In this document: one piece after another, positions 16,122 to 23,848 of the stretch
Position numbering within the stretch: the first letter of the stretch is position 1
Layout: each line of letters opens with the position of its first letter
Origin: Saccharomonospora glauca K62
Lineage (GTDB): Bacteria; Actinomycetota; Actinomycetes; Mycobacteriales; Pseudonocardiaceae
Assembly (NCBI RefSeq): GCF_000243395.2
Contig: NZ_CM001484.1
Location: 2,599,847-2,663,846 of the forward strand
DNA length: 64,000 nucleotides
Reading direction: 5' to 3'
Translations under genes and position numbers: made by a program
The notes under the pieces: model-generated
What the model was told of the DNA's origin: nothing
The model's database searches: none
The model's input: only the letters and a program-made list of their open reading frames with translations

Positions 16122-16688
16122 TCAGCCGGTGCGGCGGGCGTTGCGGCGCTCGGAGAGCTCGTCCGGGACGCCCGGGTCGATCTGCCCGCCGTCGGCGCGC
16201 TCGGCGGGAAACTCGTGCAACGTTCCGGAAATCTCCTGCATCGCGTTGCTCACCGCGATGCCGAACACGCCCTGCCCGCCCTGGAGCAGATCGACGATCT
16301 CCTCCGGGGACGTGCATTCGTACACCGTCGCACCGTCGGAGAACAACGTGACCCGCGCGAGATCCCGTACCCCCCTGGCCCGGAGATGCTCCACCGCGAC
16401 ACGAATGTTCTGCAGGGATACGCCGGTATCCAGCAGCCGTTTGACGATCTTGAGAACCAGCAGGTCCTTGAAGGAATACAGACGCTGAGAACCGGAACCG
16501 TGAGCCGTGCGAATACTCGGCGTCACCAGTTTCGTACGCGCCCAGTAATCGAGCTGCCGGTATGTGATACCGGCGATCTGACAGGCGGCCGGGCCGCGAT
16601 AGCCAACCAGTTCGTCCGGCAGCGAGTTATCGGGAAACAACTCCCCTTGCTCACCGCCGGTGACACTCACCGGACTCTCGTCGACCAC
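16122..16688 (-). CDS. MerR-family regulator, Rv1830 (ResR/McdR)-like
   Basis: 188 residues with an N-terminal MerR helix-turn-helix (GPAACQIAGITYRQLDYWARTKLVTPSI, about 32-59), then LYSFKDLLVLKIVKRLLDTGVSL and a short effector domain. Sequence and neighbourhood match mycobacterial Rv1830, a regulator linked to cell division and antibiotic recovery. Start: the GTG at 16688 follows AGGAGG with 5 bases between; an ATG two bases away is out of frame. In mycobacteria this gene follows the bifunctional-nuclease gene directly, but here a TetR gene on the opposite strand separates them. Confidence 0.84.
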   Translation of the reverse strand: MVDESPVSVTGGEQGELFPDNSLPDELVGYRGPAACQIAGITYRQLDYWARTKLVTPSIRTAHGSGSQRLYSFKDLLVLKIVKRLLDTGVSLQNIRVAVEHLRARGVRDLARVTLFSDGATVYECTSPEEIVDLLQGGQGVFGIAVSNAMQEISGTLHEFPAERADGGQIDPGVPDELSERRNARRTG

Positions 16689-16901
16689 CCATGCCTCCTC
16701 TCGCCCGGCGTGGCGCCGGCAGCGAAACAAGACCGCCGATCCCGGGCCGGAACCGACCGGTTACGACAATCTCGCCGGTAACCGCTTTACCAGCGTAATC
16801 ACATCGGCGCGATTAACGTCCTTTTGACGGTAAGCCTGCCCGCCTGACCGGTCAACGCGACGCGCGGGCCATCGGGTCAGCTAAGTACAGCCGTGACCGA
16901 G

Positions 16902-16930
16902 TTGACACGTTTACTCAGCCGAGTTACTTT
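16902..16930 (+). promoter_or_regulatory. Promoter of the inserted TetR gene, leaderless geometry
   Basis: TTGACA (16902-16907), a 17-base spacer and TACTTT (16925-16930) form a near-consensus promoter. Its expected start, seven bases after the -10 box, is the A of the ATG at 16937. There is no Shine-Dalgarno sequence, which agrees with a leaderless mRNA. Confidence 0.65.
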
Positions 16931-16948
16931 TTACTTATGCAAGTAAAA
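16929..16948. promoter_or_regulatory. Probable TetR operator over the start codon
   Basis: TTTTACTT-ATGC-AAGTAAAA is a perfect 8-4-8 inverted repeat whose spacer contains the ATG of the TetR gene. It overlaps the -10 box and the predicted transcription start, an ideal position for autorepression. Confidence 0.7.
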
Positions 16949-17563
16949 GATGATTTCGCCGCCGGTATGGGACTCACGCCCACCGAAGCCGCTCGGCGGG
17001 CCCAGATCGTCGAGGCGACCATCGACGTCATCGCCGAACTCGGCTACGCCAAGACGTCCTTCTCCCGCATCATCGACAAGGCGGGACTCAGCAGTACGCG
17101 GATGATCTCCTACCACTTCGCGAACAAGCACGAGCTGATGACCGCGACGCTGACGACGCTCATCGATCATCACGACCGGTTCGTCACCGAGCACACGGTG
17201 ACCACCGACGACAGGACCGCGCTGCTGCGCTCGTTCCTGGAAACGGAGATCGCCTATCTCGCCGCGTACCCACGACACGTCCACGCGGTGACCGAGATCG
17301 CTACCAACGGCAGGGATTCCGACGGCTCACCGCTGTTCGAACTCGTCGTGCGGGACCTCCGGGTCGGCAGGCTCGCTCGACAACTCGCCCAAGGACAACG
17401 AGAGGGACACTTCACGACCTTCGATCCCGAGATCATGGCGCGAACGATCCGGAGCGCGCTGGAGGGGCTGGCGCAGCAACTTCTCGCCGACCCCGACCTG
17501 GACCTCCGGCACTACACGGACGAACTCACCGCGTTGTTCACCCGTGCCACGCGAGCGTCCTGA
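16937..17563 (+). CDS. TetR-family regulator inserted in a conserved cluster
   Basis: 208 residues. The N-terminal helix-turn-helix covers about residues 24-65 (FSRIIDKAGLSSTRMISYHFANKHELM); the ligand-binding domain after it has no recognisable specificity. It lies between the Rv1829-like and Rv1830-like genes, which are adjacent in mycobacteria, and faces the opposite way. No partner transporter or enzyme adjoins it, so a distant target or autoregulation alone is likely. I kept the ATG at 16937 because the promoter and operator agree with a leaderless start there. The ATG at 16967 is an alternative. Confidence 0.82.
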   Translation: MQVKDDFAAGMGLTPTEAARRAQIVEATIDVIAELGYAKTSFSRIIDKAGLSSTRMISYHFANKHELMTATLTTLIDHHDRFVTEHTVTTDDRTALLRSFLETEIAYLAAYPRHVHAVTEIATNGRDSDGSPLFELVVRDLRVGRLARQLAQGQREGHFTTFDPEIMARTIRSALEGLAQQLLADPDLDLRHYTDELTALFTRATRAS

Positions 17564-17569
17564 GACCGA

Positions 17570-18043
17570 TTAGGTGTCGGCGCCCCGGAAGTCCTCCGGG
17601 GAAACGGAGTCGAGGAACTCGCGGAACTTCTCGACCTCGTCCTCCTGCTCGTCGGGGATGATCAGCCCCGCTTCCTCCAGCACCGAGTCCTCGGCGTGGA
17701 TGGGCACCCCGACCCGCAGCGCGAGAGCCACCGAGTCGCTCGGCCGGGCCGAAACCCTGACCCCACCGTCGAACACCAGCTCGGCGAAGAACGTACCTTC
17801 GCTCAGATCGGTGATGACGACCTGCTGAAGTTCTCGGCCCAACGCGCCGATAATGTCCTTGAGCAAGTCGTGGGTCAGCGGCCTGGCCGGACGGACGCCC
17901 TGCTGTTCCAAGGCGATAGCCGTCGCCTCCACCGAGCCGATCCAGATCGGCAGGTACCGCTCACCGTTGGTCTCCCGCAGCAGCAAGATCGGCTGGTTCG
18001 CGGGCAACTCGACCCGGACGCCGACGACGCGCATTTCGCTCAT
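17570..18043 (-). CDS. Bifunctional nuclease family protein, Rv1829-like
   Basis: 157 residues. It has the BFN domain with LLRETNGERYLPIWIGSVEATAIALEQQG (about 21-49), RPLTHDLLKDII and ARPSDSVALALRVGVPIHAED, followed by an acidic C-terminus. Family proteins occur in the mycobacterial garA/ftsR cluster. Nuclease activity was reported for plant relatives, and the bacterial function is uncertain. The stop lies 6 bases from the convergent TetR gene. The 237 bases upstream (18044-18280) contain no gene and probably hold its promoter. Confidence 0.87.
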   Translation of the reverse strand: MSEMRVVGVRVELPANQPILLLRETNGERYLPIWIGSVEATAIALEQQGVRPARPLTHDLLKDIIGALGRELQQVVITDLSEGTFFAELVFDGGVRVSARPSDSVALALRVGVPIHAEDSVLEEAGLIIPDEQEDEVEKFREFLDSVSPEDFRGADT

Positions 18044-18280
18044 CGGGCTTCGCCTCCCTCTCTGCGCGCGGGCCGCAGCGCTTTCAACGACGATCCCGCA
18101 TCGACTCTACTCGACGCTACCCGCCATCAGGGCGCTGTGCTCGTCGCGAAACTTGTTGTCCTCCACGGCTCTTGGCGAACCGGCTTCGTCTACGGTACGG
18201 CAATCGGGGGGCCACATGGGCCCGGCGGCCTGGAGCGTCATCAACACGACACATCGGTCCCGTGTGTCACCCACCCGAGT

Positions 18281-19042
18281 CTACCCACCGGTCACACCGC
18301 GAATCCCGGTTTTGACGAGCAGGGTGTGCAGCGTGACCGACAATGCGGCCAGCTCCTTGACGAGCTCGTCCCCCCGCGCCTTCGCGTTCGCGTCCCGCTG
18401 TCGGTAGACCGGGGCGACGATCTGCTCCACCAGACCCACCTCGCGGTCGGCCGAGGCGCGGAACGCCCGCAGGTGCCGCGGCTCGATGCCGTAGTCGCTC
18501 ATGGACTTCACGGTGCGGGCGATCCGCACCGCGTCGGTGTCGTAGAACCCGGCGGCGTTCGGCCTGACGAGCCCGTACTGGCGCAACTCGTCCAGCATGA
18601 ACTCGTCGATGCCGGCCTCGCGGAGCAGGTCGTCCTCGGTCAGCTGCGCGGCGGACTCGGGGTCCGTGGCGAACTCGTCCGGTCCCGGAGTGCCCGGCAC
18701 GTGGCCGCCGTCGTCCACCGAGCTGATCGCCACCAGTTTGCGCGGCAACCGCGGGACGACGGAGGCGTTGGTGTCTCCGCGGTCGATCGCGTCGAGTTGC
18801 TCCTTGATGACCTTCAGCGGGAGGTAGTGGTCCCGCTGAGCGGCAAGGACGAACCGCAGACGTTCCACGTCGGCGGCGCTGAACTGGCGGTAGCCGGACG
18901 GCGTGCGGGCAGGCCGGACGAGCCCCTCGGATTCGAGGAACCGAATCTTGGAGATCGTCACGTCGGGGAAGTCGGGGCGCAGCTGCGCCAGCACGGCCCC
19001 GATACTCAACCCCTCTCGCTGTGGCCGCCCAGCAGCCGTCAC
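18281..19042 (-). CDS. ftsR: MerR-family regulator FtsR (Rv1828-like)
   Basis: 253 residues. The N-terminal MerR DNA-binding domain reads LSIGAVLAQLRPDFPDVTISKIRFLE, then GLVRPARTPSGYRQFSAADVERLRFVLAAQRDHYLPLKVIKEQL. A second helical domain (about 110-240) contains DELRQYGLVRPN and MSDYGIEPRHLRAFRASADRE. The match to Rv1828/FtsR is close; FtsR activates ftsZ in Corynebacterium. The GTG at 19042 overlaps the garA stop as GTGA, so translation is coupled to garA. Confidence 0.9.
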   Translation of the reverse strand: MTAAGRPQREGLSIGAVLAQLRPDFPDVTISKIRFLESEGLVRPARTPSGYRQFSAADVERLRFVLAAQRDHYLPLKVIKEQLDAIDRGDTNASVVPRLPRKLVAISSVDDGGHVPGTPGPDEFATDPESAAQLTEDDLLREAGIDEFMLDELRQYGLVRPNAAGFYDTDAVRIARTVKSMSDYGIEPRHLRAFRASADREVGLVEQIVAPVYRQRDANAKARGDELVKELAALSVTLHTLLVKTGIRGVTGG

Positions 19043-19503
19043 CGTGCCCCCTGACCCCCGTGGCCGGGACCGGTCAGGAAGACGAGGCGGAACTTACCAA
19101 TCTGCACCTCGTCACCACTGGACAGCACGGCCTGGTCGACGGGCTCCCGGTTGACGTACGTGCCGTTGAGGCTGCCCACGTCGATCACCACGAACTCGCC
19201 GCCCTCGCGCCGGAACTCGGCGTGACGGCGGGACACCGTGACGTCGTCGAGGAAGATGTCGCTGTCGGGGTGACGTCCCGCGCTCGTCGTGTCACGGTCG
19301 AGCAGGAACCGGGAACCAGCGTTGGGCCCCCGCTTCACCACCAGCAGCGCGGAGCCCGCGGGCAGCGCGTCGACGCCAGCGTCCTGCGGCTCCACCGCCG
19401 GCGCCTCCCGGCCCTCTGCCTCCGACAGGAAGTCGGCCCGGAAAACGGAAGTCCGCTCCGGAGACTGCTCCGGGGGAACACCGGGCCCGTCGTTCGTGCT
19501 CAC
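19039..19503 (-). CDS. garA: FHA-domain metabolic regulator GarA/OdhI
   Basis: 154 residues. The C-terminal FHA domain carries SAGRHPDSD, VSRRHAEF and GSLNGTYVN, the phosphothreonine-binding residues. In mycobacteria and corynebacteria it inhibits 2-oxoglutarate dehydrogenase and glutamate dehydrogenase until phosphorylated on an N-terminal ETTSVFRADLL motif. Here the motif reads ERTSVFRADFL (residues 16-26). Thr 18 (equivalent to the PknB site) is kept, but the neighbouring Thr used by PknG is Arg 17. It is first in an operon with ftsR and downstream of gcvH, as in mycobacteria. Confidence 0.92.
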   Translation of the reverse strand: MSTNDGPGVPPEQSPERTSVFRADFLSEAEGREAPAVEPQDAGVDALPAGSALLVVKRGPNAGSRFLLDRDTTSAGRHPDSDIFLDDVTVSRRHAEFRREGGEFVVIDVGSLNGTYVNREPVDQAVLSSGDEVQIGKFRLVFLTGPGHGGQGAR

Positions 19504-19598
19504 CGCAAGCTCTCCTTACGCACTGGAGTGTCGTTCTCGTAAACGTAGTGTGGTCAACGTACCGTGTCCGGACCGTCGACAGTGCCGGGGCTCCCGGA

Positions 19599-19982
19599 TC
19601 AGTTGTTGATCACACGTTGGTAGGCCTCGGCATCGAGGAGGGCGTCCACGGCCCCGGCGTCGTCCAGGGCCACCTCGATGAGCCATCCCTCCCCGTAGGG
19701 GTCCGAGTTGACCAACTCCGGCGACGAGACAACGGCGTCGTTGACCGCCACCACCTCACCGTCCACCGGAGCGAACAGCTCGGAGACGCTCTTCGTCGAC
19801 TCGATCTCGCCGAACGGCTCACCCATGTCGAGGTGGGTACCGACCTCCGGAAGTTCCACGAACACCACGTCACCGAGCTGGTCCTGCGCGTACTCCGTGA
19901 TCCCGACGCGCGCCCGGCCTCCGTCGATCGCCACGACCCACTCGTGTTCCTCGGTGTACCGCAGCTCCTCGGGAGTCGACAC
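19599..19982 (-). CDS. gcvH: Glycine cleavage system H protein
   Basis: 127 residues. This is the lipoyl carrier of the glycine cleavage system, with the lipoylation site [12 protein letters not shown] (Lys 64) and the conserved [31 protein letters not shown] core. The GTG at 19982 is preceded by AAAGGAGG at a good distance; upstream in-frame ATG codons lack such a site. The other gcv genes are not in the window, as in mycobacteria where gcvH sits with garA. Confidence 0.95.
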   Translation of the reverse strand: MSTPEELRYTEEHEWVVAIDGGRARVGITEYAQDQLGDVVFVELPEVGTHLDMGEPFGEIESTKSVSELFAPVDGEVVAVNDAVVSSPELVNSDPYGEGWLIEVALDDAGAVDALLDAEAYQRVINN

Positions 19983-20085
19983 GTGAGAGCCTCCTTTCCC
20001 GCTCACCATCATGATCCACCTCGGGCGGCCGGCAGCACAACGTCGGCCACCATTCCGAGGACTCAATCGAGATGATTCGGCTCGG

Positions 20086-20706
20086 TCAGACCGTCCGGCG
20101 CGAGTCCCGTGACACCGCCCTCGCGATCTGCCACAGGTAGAGAGCGCCGGACCAGAGGTAGAGCACCGCGCCCCAGGTCGTGAAGGCGTAGGCGAACGGC
20201 TGCGCCACCTCGGCGAACGTCGTCGTGGGCTCGTGGGTCACGAGCATCAGCGGGAGCGCGTACATGAGGTTGAACGTCGCCGCCTTGCCGACGTAGGTCA
20301 CCTCGGGCGGGGCGAAGCCGTGCCTGCGCAGGACCACCAGCCCCAGTCCCACCACGAGTTCCCTGCCGACGAGCAGGGCGACGATCCACCACGGCACGAT
20401 GCCGCGCAACAGGAACGCCAGGAGCGCCGCCGCGATGTAGAGGCGGTCGGCCGCCGGGTCGAGGAGTTGGCCGAGCTTCGTGGTCTGATCGAGCAGCCTG
20501 GCGAGTTTGCCGTCGAGCCAGTCGGTGATCCCGCTGAGGACGAGCAGGACGAGCGCCCAGCCGTCTTCTTCCGGCCCGAGAAGGAGCCACAGGAACACCG
20601 GGACGCCGGCGAGGCGCAGGATGGAGAGGAGGTTCGGCACCGTTGTGAGCTGCCGCAGCAACGGCAGCTCACCGTCCGCGGTGCCGGCGGACCGGACTTT
20701 CGTCAT
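20086..20706 (-). CDS. pgsA: CDP-alcohol phosphatidyltransferase, PgsA-like
   Basis: 206 residues. A membrane enzyme that moves a phosphatidyl group from CDP-diacylglycerol to an alcohol. The CDP-alcohol signature [26 protein letters not shown] contains the pattern DxxDGxxAR-x8-GxxxDxxxD (about residues 62-87). There are about five membrane helices. Its place upstream of gcvH matches the mycobacterial pgsA2 locus. The acceptor (glycerol phosphate or another) is not determined by sequence alone. Confidence 0.88.
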   Translation of the reverse strand: MTKVRSAGTADGELPLLRQLTTVPNLLSILRLAGVPVFLWLLLGPEEDGWALVLLVLSGITDWLDGKLARLLDQTTKLGQLLDPAADRLYIAAALLAFLLRGIVPWWIVALLVGRELVVGLGLVVLRRHGFAPPEVTYVGKAATFNLMYALPLMLVTHEPTTTFAEVAQPFAYAFTTWGAVLYLWSGALYLWQIARAVSRDSRRTV

Positions 20707-20740
20707 TCGCTCACCGTATCGGGGCGGCGCGACGTCCCGA

Positions 20741-21013
20741 TCAGGAGGAGCGCCGGTAACTCCACCCGCGGCGACGCAGTTCCTCCCCGGTGAGTGCCTG
20801 TGGCCGACCGTGCTGGTCGACGCCCATCCAGCGCGGTCTTCCCGCCCCGCTCTCCAGCACGTAGGGCCTGCCTCGGCTCCACACCACGGTGCACGGGGTC
20901 GTCGGTGGCGCCGGTGGCAGGTCGGAGGTGGACACCGCCGTCGCCGCGGCGGCGTGCGGGTCGGTGGGATCGGTGGAGGAAACGTCGGTTCCGCTGTCGT
21001 GGTCGGTACTCAT
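20741..21013 (-). CDS. Small hypothetical protein upstream of pgsA
   Basis: 90 residues: an acidic, Ala/Thr/Pro-rich N-terminal half and a compact C-terminal half (CTVVWSRGRPYVLESGAGRPRWMGVDQHGRP). That half looks like a small conserved domain ending with EELRRRGWSYRR. No family recognised. It is 34 bases upstream of pgsA on the same strand, so co-transcription is likely. The ATG at 21013 is chosen because the upstream extension is low-quality Arg-rich sequence. Confidence 0.6.
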   Translation of the reverse strand: MSTDHDSGTDVSSTDPTDPHAAAATAVSTSDLPPAPPTTPCTVVWSRGRPYVLESGAGRPRWMGVDQHGRPQALTGEELRRRGWSYRRSS

Positions 21014-21056
21014 CGCACTCTGCGCTCGCTTACCGTGGATCATCCGATGGATAACT

Positions 21057-21098
21057 TGTGAGCGACGTCTCACACTTCTCCGCGAGACGTCGCTCACA
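21057..21098 (-). terminator. Long perfect hairpin after the acyl-CoA synthetase gene
   Basis: 15-base arms (TGTGAGCGACGTCTC and its complement) around a 12-base loop, with no T-run. It lies between the acyl-CoA synthetase stop (21151) and the next minus-strand gene, so it probably terminates that operon in the U-tract-free way common in actinobacteria. Confidence 0.65.
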
Positions 21099-21150
21099 TC
21101 TCCCATCGTCACCGTGAACCGAATCGTTAGCGCTTTGTTCGCATTCCGCG

Positions 21151-22908
21151 TCACCGATTCGAGTGGTTCTTCTCGGCGGCGGCCTTGAGCGAGGGGAAGT
21201 CCTCCTCCCGGAACTCCCGCTCGCCGCGAGCCTCGCCCTTGGCGTTCTCCCGGCCGCGCAGCTCCACCCGTCGGATCTTTCCGGAGATCGTCTTCGGCAG
21301 GTCGGCGAACTCCAGGCGCCGGATGCGCTTGTACGGCGCGAGGTGCTCACGGGAGAAGCGCAGGATGCTCTCGGCCGTGGCGGCGTCGGGCTCGTAGCCG
21401 TTCGCCAGCACCATGTACGCCTTGGGCACCGCGAGCCGCACCGGATCGGGCGCGGGCACGACGGCCGCCTCGGCCACCGCCTCGTGTTCGAGCAAGACGC
21501 TTTCCAACTCGAACGGCGAGATGCGGTAGTCGGACGCCTTGAACACGTCGTCGGTACGTCCCACGTAGGTGATGTAGCCGTCGTCGTCGATGGCGCCGAC
21601 GTCCCCGGTGTGGTAGTAGCCGCCCGCGAACACGGTCTCGGTGCGCTCGTCGTCACCCGCGTACCCCGTCATCAGACCGACGGGCCGGGACCTCAGGTCG
21701 AGGCAGATCTCGCCCTCACGCCCCGGTTCGCCGGTGGCCGGGTCGACGAGCACCACCTCGAACCCCGGTACGGCACGCCCCATGGACCCGGCCTTGACCG
21801 GCTGGCCGGGGGTGTTGGCGATCTGGACGCTCGTCTCCGTCTGGCCGAAACCGTCGCGGATCGTCACCCCCCACGCCTGCTTCACCTGGTCGATGACCTC
21901 GGGGTTCAACGGCTCCCCGGCGCCGACGACCTTGCGCGGTGGGTTCCGCAGCCCGGTCAGATCGGCCTGGATGAGCATGCGCCAGACGGTGGGCGGGGCG
22001 CAGAAGCTCGTGATGCCGCAGCGGTCGATCTGCTCCATCAGCGCGCTCGCGTCGAAGCGCTCGTAGTTGTACAGAAAGACCGTGGCCTCGGCGTTCCACG
22101 GCGCGAACACGTTGCTCCACGCGTGTTTGGCCCAGCCGGGGGACGAGATGTTGAGGTGGACGTCGCCCGGTTCGAGGCCGATCCAGTACATGGTTGACAG
22201 ATGGCCGACCGGGTACGAGACGTGGGTGTGCCGCACCAGCTTCGGCTTCGCCGTCGTGCCCGAGGTGAAGTACAGCAACAACTCGTCGTCGGCGCGGGTG
22301 GGCTCGTCCGGTGAGAACGCCTCGTCGGCCGAGTAGGCGTCGGCGAACGACTCCCAGCCCTCCGTGGGCCGCCCCACGGCGACGCGGGTGTAGTCACCGG
22401 CCACGTCGGCGAACTTGCCGGTGTCGGCGTCCCGAACCACGACGTGCCGCGCGTTGCCACGCTCCACCCGGTCGCGCAGGTCGGCGGGTCCCAGCAGCGT
22501 GGAGGCGGGGATGATCACCGCGCCCAGCTTGATGCACGCGAGGATGGTCTCCCACAGCTCGACCTGGTTGCCGAGCATGAGGATCAGCCGGTCACCTCGC
22601 CGCACCCCCAGCGTGCGCAGCCAGTTGGCCACCTGGTTCGAACGACGCGCGAGTTCGGGGAACGTCCACCGGTTCTCCGAACCGTCCTCCTCGACGATCC
22701 ACAGCGCGGGCCGGGTGGCGTTGCGTTCCTCGGCGGCGATCCGGTCGAACCAGTCGAGAGCCCAGTTGAACTCGGTGAACTCCGGCCAGGCGAACTCCGC
22801 TCTCGCCTTCTCGTAGTCCTCCCGGTGCGCCAACAGCAGGTCTCGTGCCCGCAGGAACCTCCGGTATGCCTCTGTGGATCCCGTGGTGGCGTCGTTGCCC
22901 ACTCCCAC
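21151..22908 (-). CDS. AMP-dependent acyl-CoA synthetase
   Basis: 585 residues. It activates a carboxylic acid to its acyl-CoA through an acyl-adenylate. Motifs: YFTSGTTAKPK (AMP/P-loop A3, about residue 213), RDGFGQTETS (A5), YHTGDVGAIDDDGYITYVGRTDD (A7/A8) and PKTISGKIRR with the catalytic Lys (A10). The N-terminal EFNWALDWFD block resembles medium-chain (ACSM-type) synthetases. The GTG start follows AAGGAGG. The upstream crotonase gene ends 7 bases before, forming a two-gene unit that suggests activation and beta-oxidation-type processing of an unknown acid. Confidence 0.9.
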   Translation of the reverse strand: MGVGNDATTGSTEAYRRFLRARDLLLAHREDYEKARAEFAWPEFTEFNWALDWFDRIAAEERNATRPALWIVEEDGSENRWTFPELARRSNQVANWLRTLGVRRGDRLILMLGNQVELWETILACIKLGAVIIPASTLLGPADLRDRVERGNARHVVVRDADTGKFADVAGDYTRVAVGRPTEGWESFADAYSADEAFSPDEPTRADDELLLYFTSGTTAKPKLVRHTHVSYPVGHLSTMYWIGLEPGDVHLNISSPGWAKHAWSNVFAPWNAEATVFLYNYERFDASALMEQIDRCGITSFCAPPTVWRMLIQADLTGLRNPPRKVVGAGEPLNPEVIDQVKQAWGVTIRDGFGQTETSVQIANTPGQPVKAGSMGRAVPGFEVVLVDPATGEPGREGEICLDLRSRPVGLMTGYAGDDERTETVFAGGYYHTGDVGAIDDDGYITYVGRTDDVFKASDYRISPFELESVLLEHEAVAEAAVVPAPDPVRLAVPKAYMVLANGYEPDAATAESILRFSREHLAPYKRIRRLEFADLPKTISGKIRRVELRGRENAKGEARGEREFREEDFPSLKAAAEKNHSNR

Positions 22909-22915
22909 TGCCTCC

Positions 22916-23767
22916 TTACTCGCCCCGGAACTCGGGTTCCCGGCGTTGCAGGAATGCCTGCACCGCCTCGTTCAGATCGTGGCTGGGCAGGAACGCGGCG
23001 TTCCACGTCGCCACGTACCGCAGCCCGGCGTCGATCCTCTGTTCAGTGTTGACGGAGAGTACGTCCTTGACCCCTTGCACCACCAGAGGGGGATTCGCGG
23101 CGATGTCGGCCGCCAGCTTCCGGGCCGCGTCGAGCGTGGCGTCGCGGTCGGGGTAGACGTCGTTGACCAGGCCGATCTTGTCGGCGCGGGCGGCGTCGAT
23201 GTCCTTGCCGGTGAAGGCGAGTTCTCGCAGGTGCCCCTCGCCGATGATCGAGGCGAGCCGTTGGAGGCTGCCCATGTCGGCGACGATGGCGACCCGGACC
23301 TCGCGGACGCTGAACCGGGCGTCGGCACTGGCCAGGCGGATGTCGGCGGCGGAGATGAGGTCCACCCCTCCGCCGATGCACCAGCCGGACACGGCGGCGA
23401 TGACGGGCTTGCGGGTGCGAGCCACGGCAGTGATGGAGTCCTGCATCCGGCGGATCTCGTCGAGGAACTCCCGACGCGGGCGGGCGAGCGCGTCACCGCC
23501 GAGATACTCGGTCCAGGACGGCAGCATCGCGGCGAGGTCGAGCCCGTAGGAGAAGTTCCGGCCGCTGCCGGTCAGGACGATGGCCCGCACCTCGGGGTCC
23601 CGGTCGAGCTCGGCGAAGGCGAGGGGAAGTTCGCGCCAGAAGTCCGGTCCCATGGCATTGCCCTTGCCGGGCCCGAGCAGGGTCACCTCGGCGACGTGCC
23701 CGGTGCGCTCCACGCTCAGGGACACGTACTCACCGGACGTCGCTGTGTTCGTTTCGCTGCCACTCAT
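22916..23767 (-). CDS. Enoyl-CoA hydratase/isomerase (crotonase) family protein
   Basis: 283 residues with crotonase features: GSGRNFSYGLDLAAM (oxyanion-hole region), then AAVSGWCIGGGVDLISAADIRLASADARFSVREVRVAIVAD (about 123-163). Acidic residues in the VREVRVAIVADMG segment recall dienoyl-CoA isomerases rather than simple hydratases. Three in-frame starts occur at 23782, 23776 and 23767; I chose 23767 because GTGAGGATG sits at ribosome-site distance. It is in an operon with the acyl-CoA synthetase downstream. Confidence 0.86.
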   Translation of the reverse strand: MSGSETNTATSGEYVSLSVERTGHVAEVTLLGPGKGNAMGPDFWRELPLAFAELDRDPEVRAIVLTGSGRNFSYGLDLAAMLPSWTEYLGGDALARPRREFLDEIRRMQDSITAVARTRKPVIAAVSGWCIGGGVDLISAADIRLASADARFSVREVRVAIVADMGSLQRLASIIGEGHLRELAFTGKDIDAARADKIGLVNDVYPDRDATLDAARKLAADIAANPPLVVQGVKDVLSVNTEQRIDAGLRYVATWNAAFLPSHDLNEAVQAFLQRREPEFRGE

Positions 23768-23848
23768 GGGTGTCATCCTCACCCACCGTCCGGGTGTGGC
23801 GGCAGTAGCGCGGCGTGGAGTGAGAGCGACATCGCCCTCGGCGACGCC

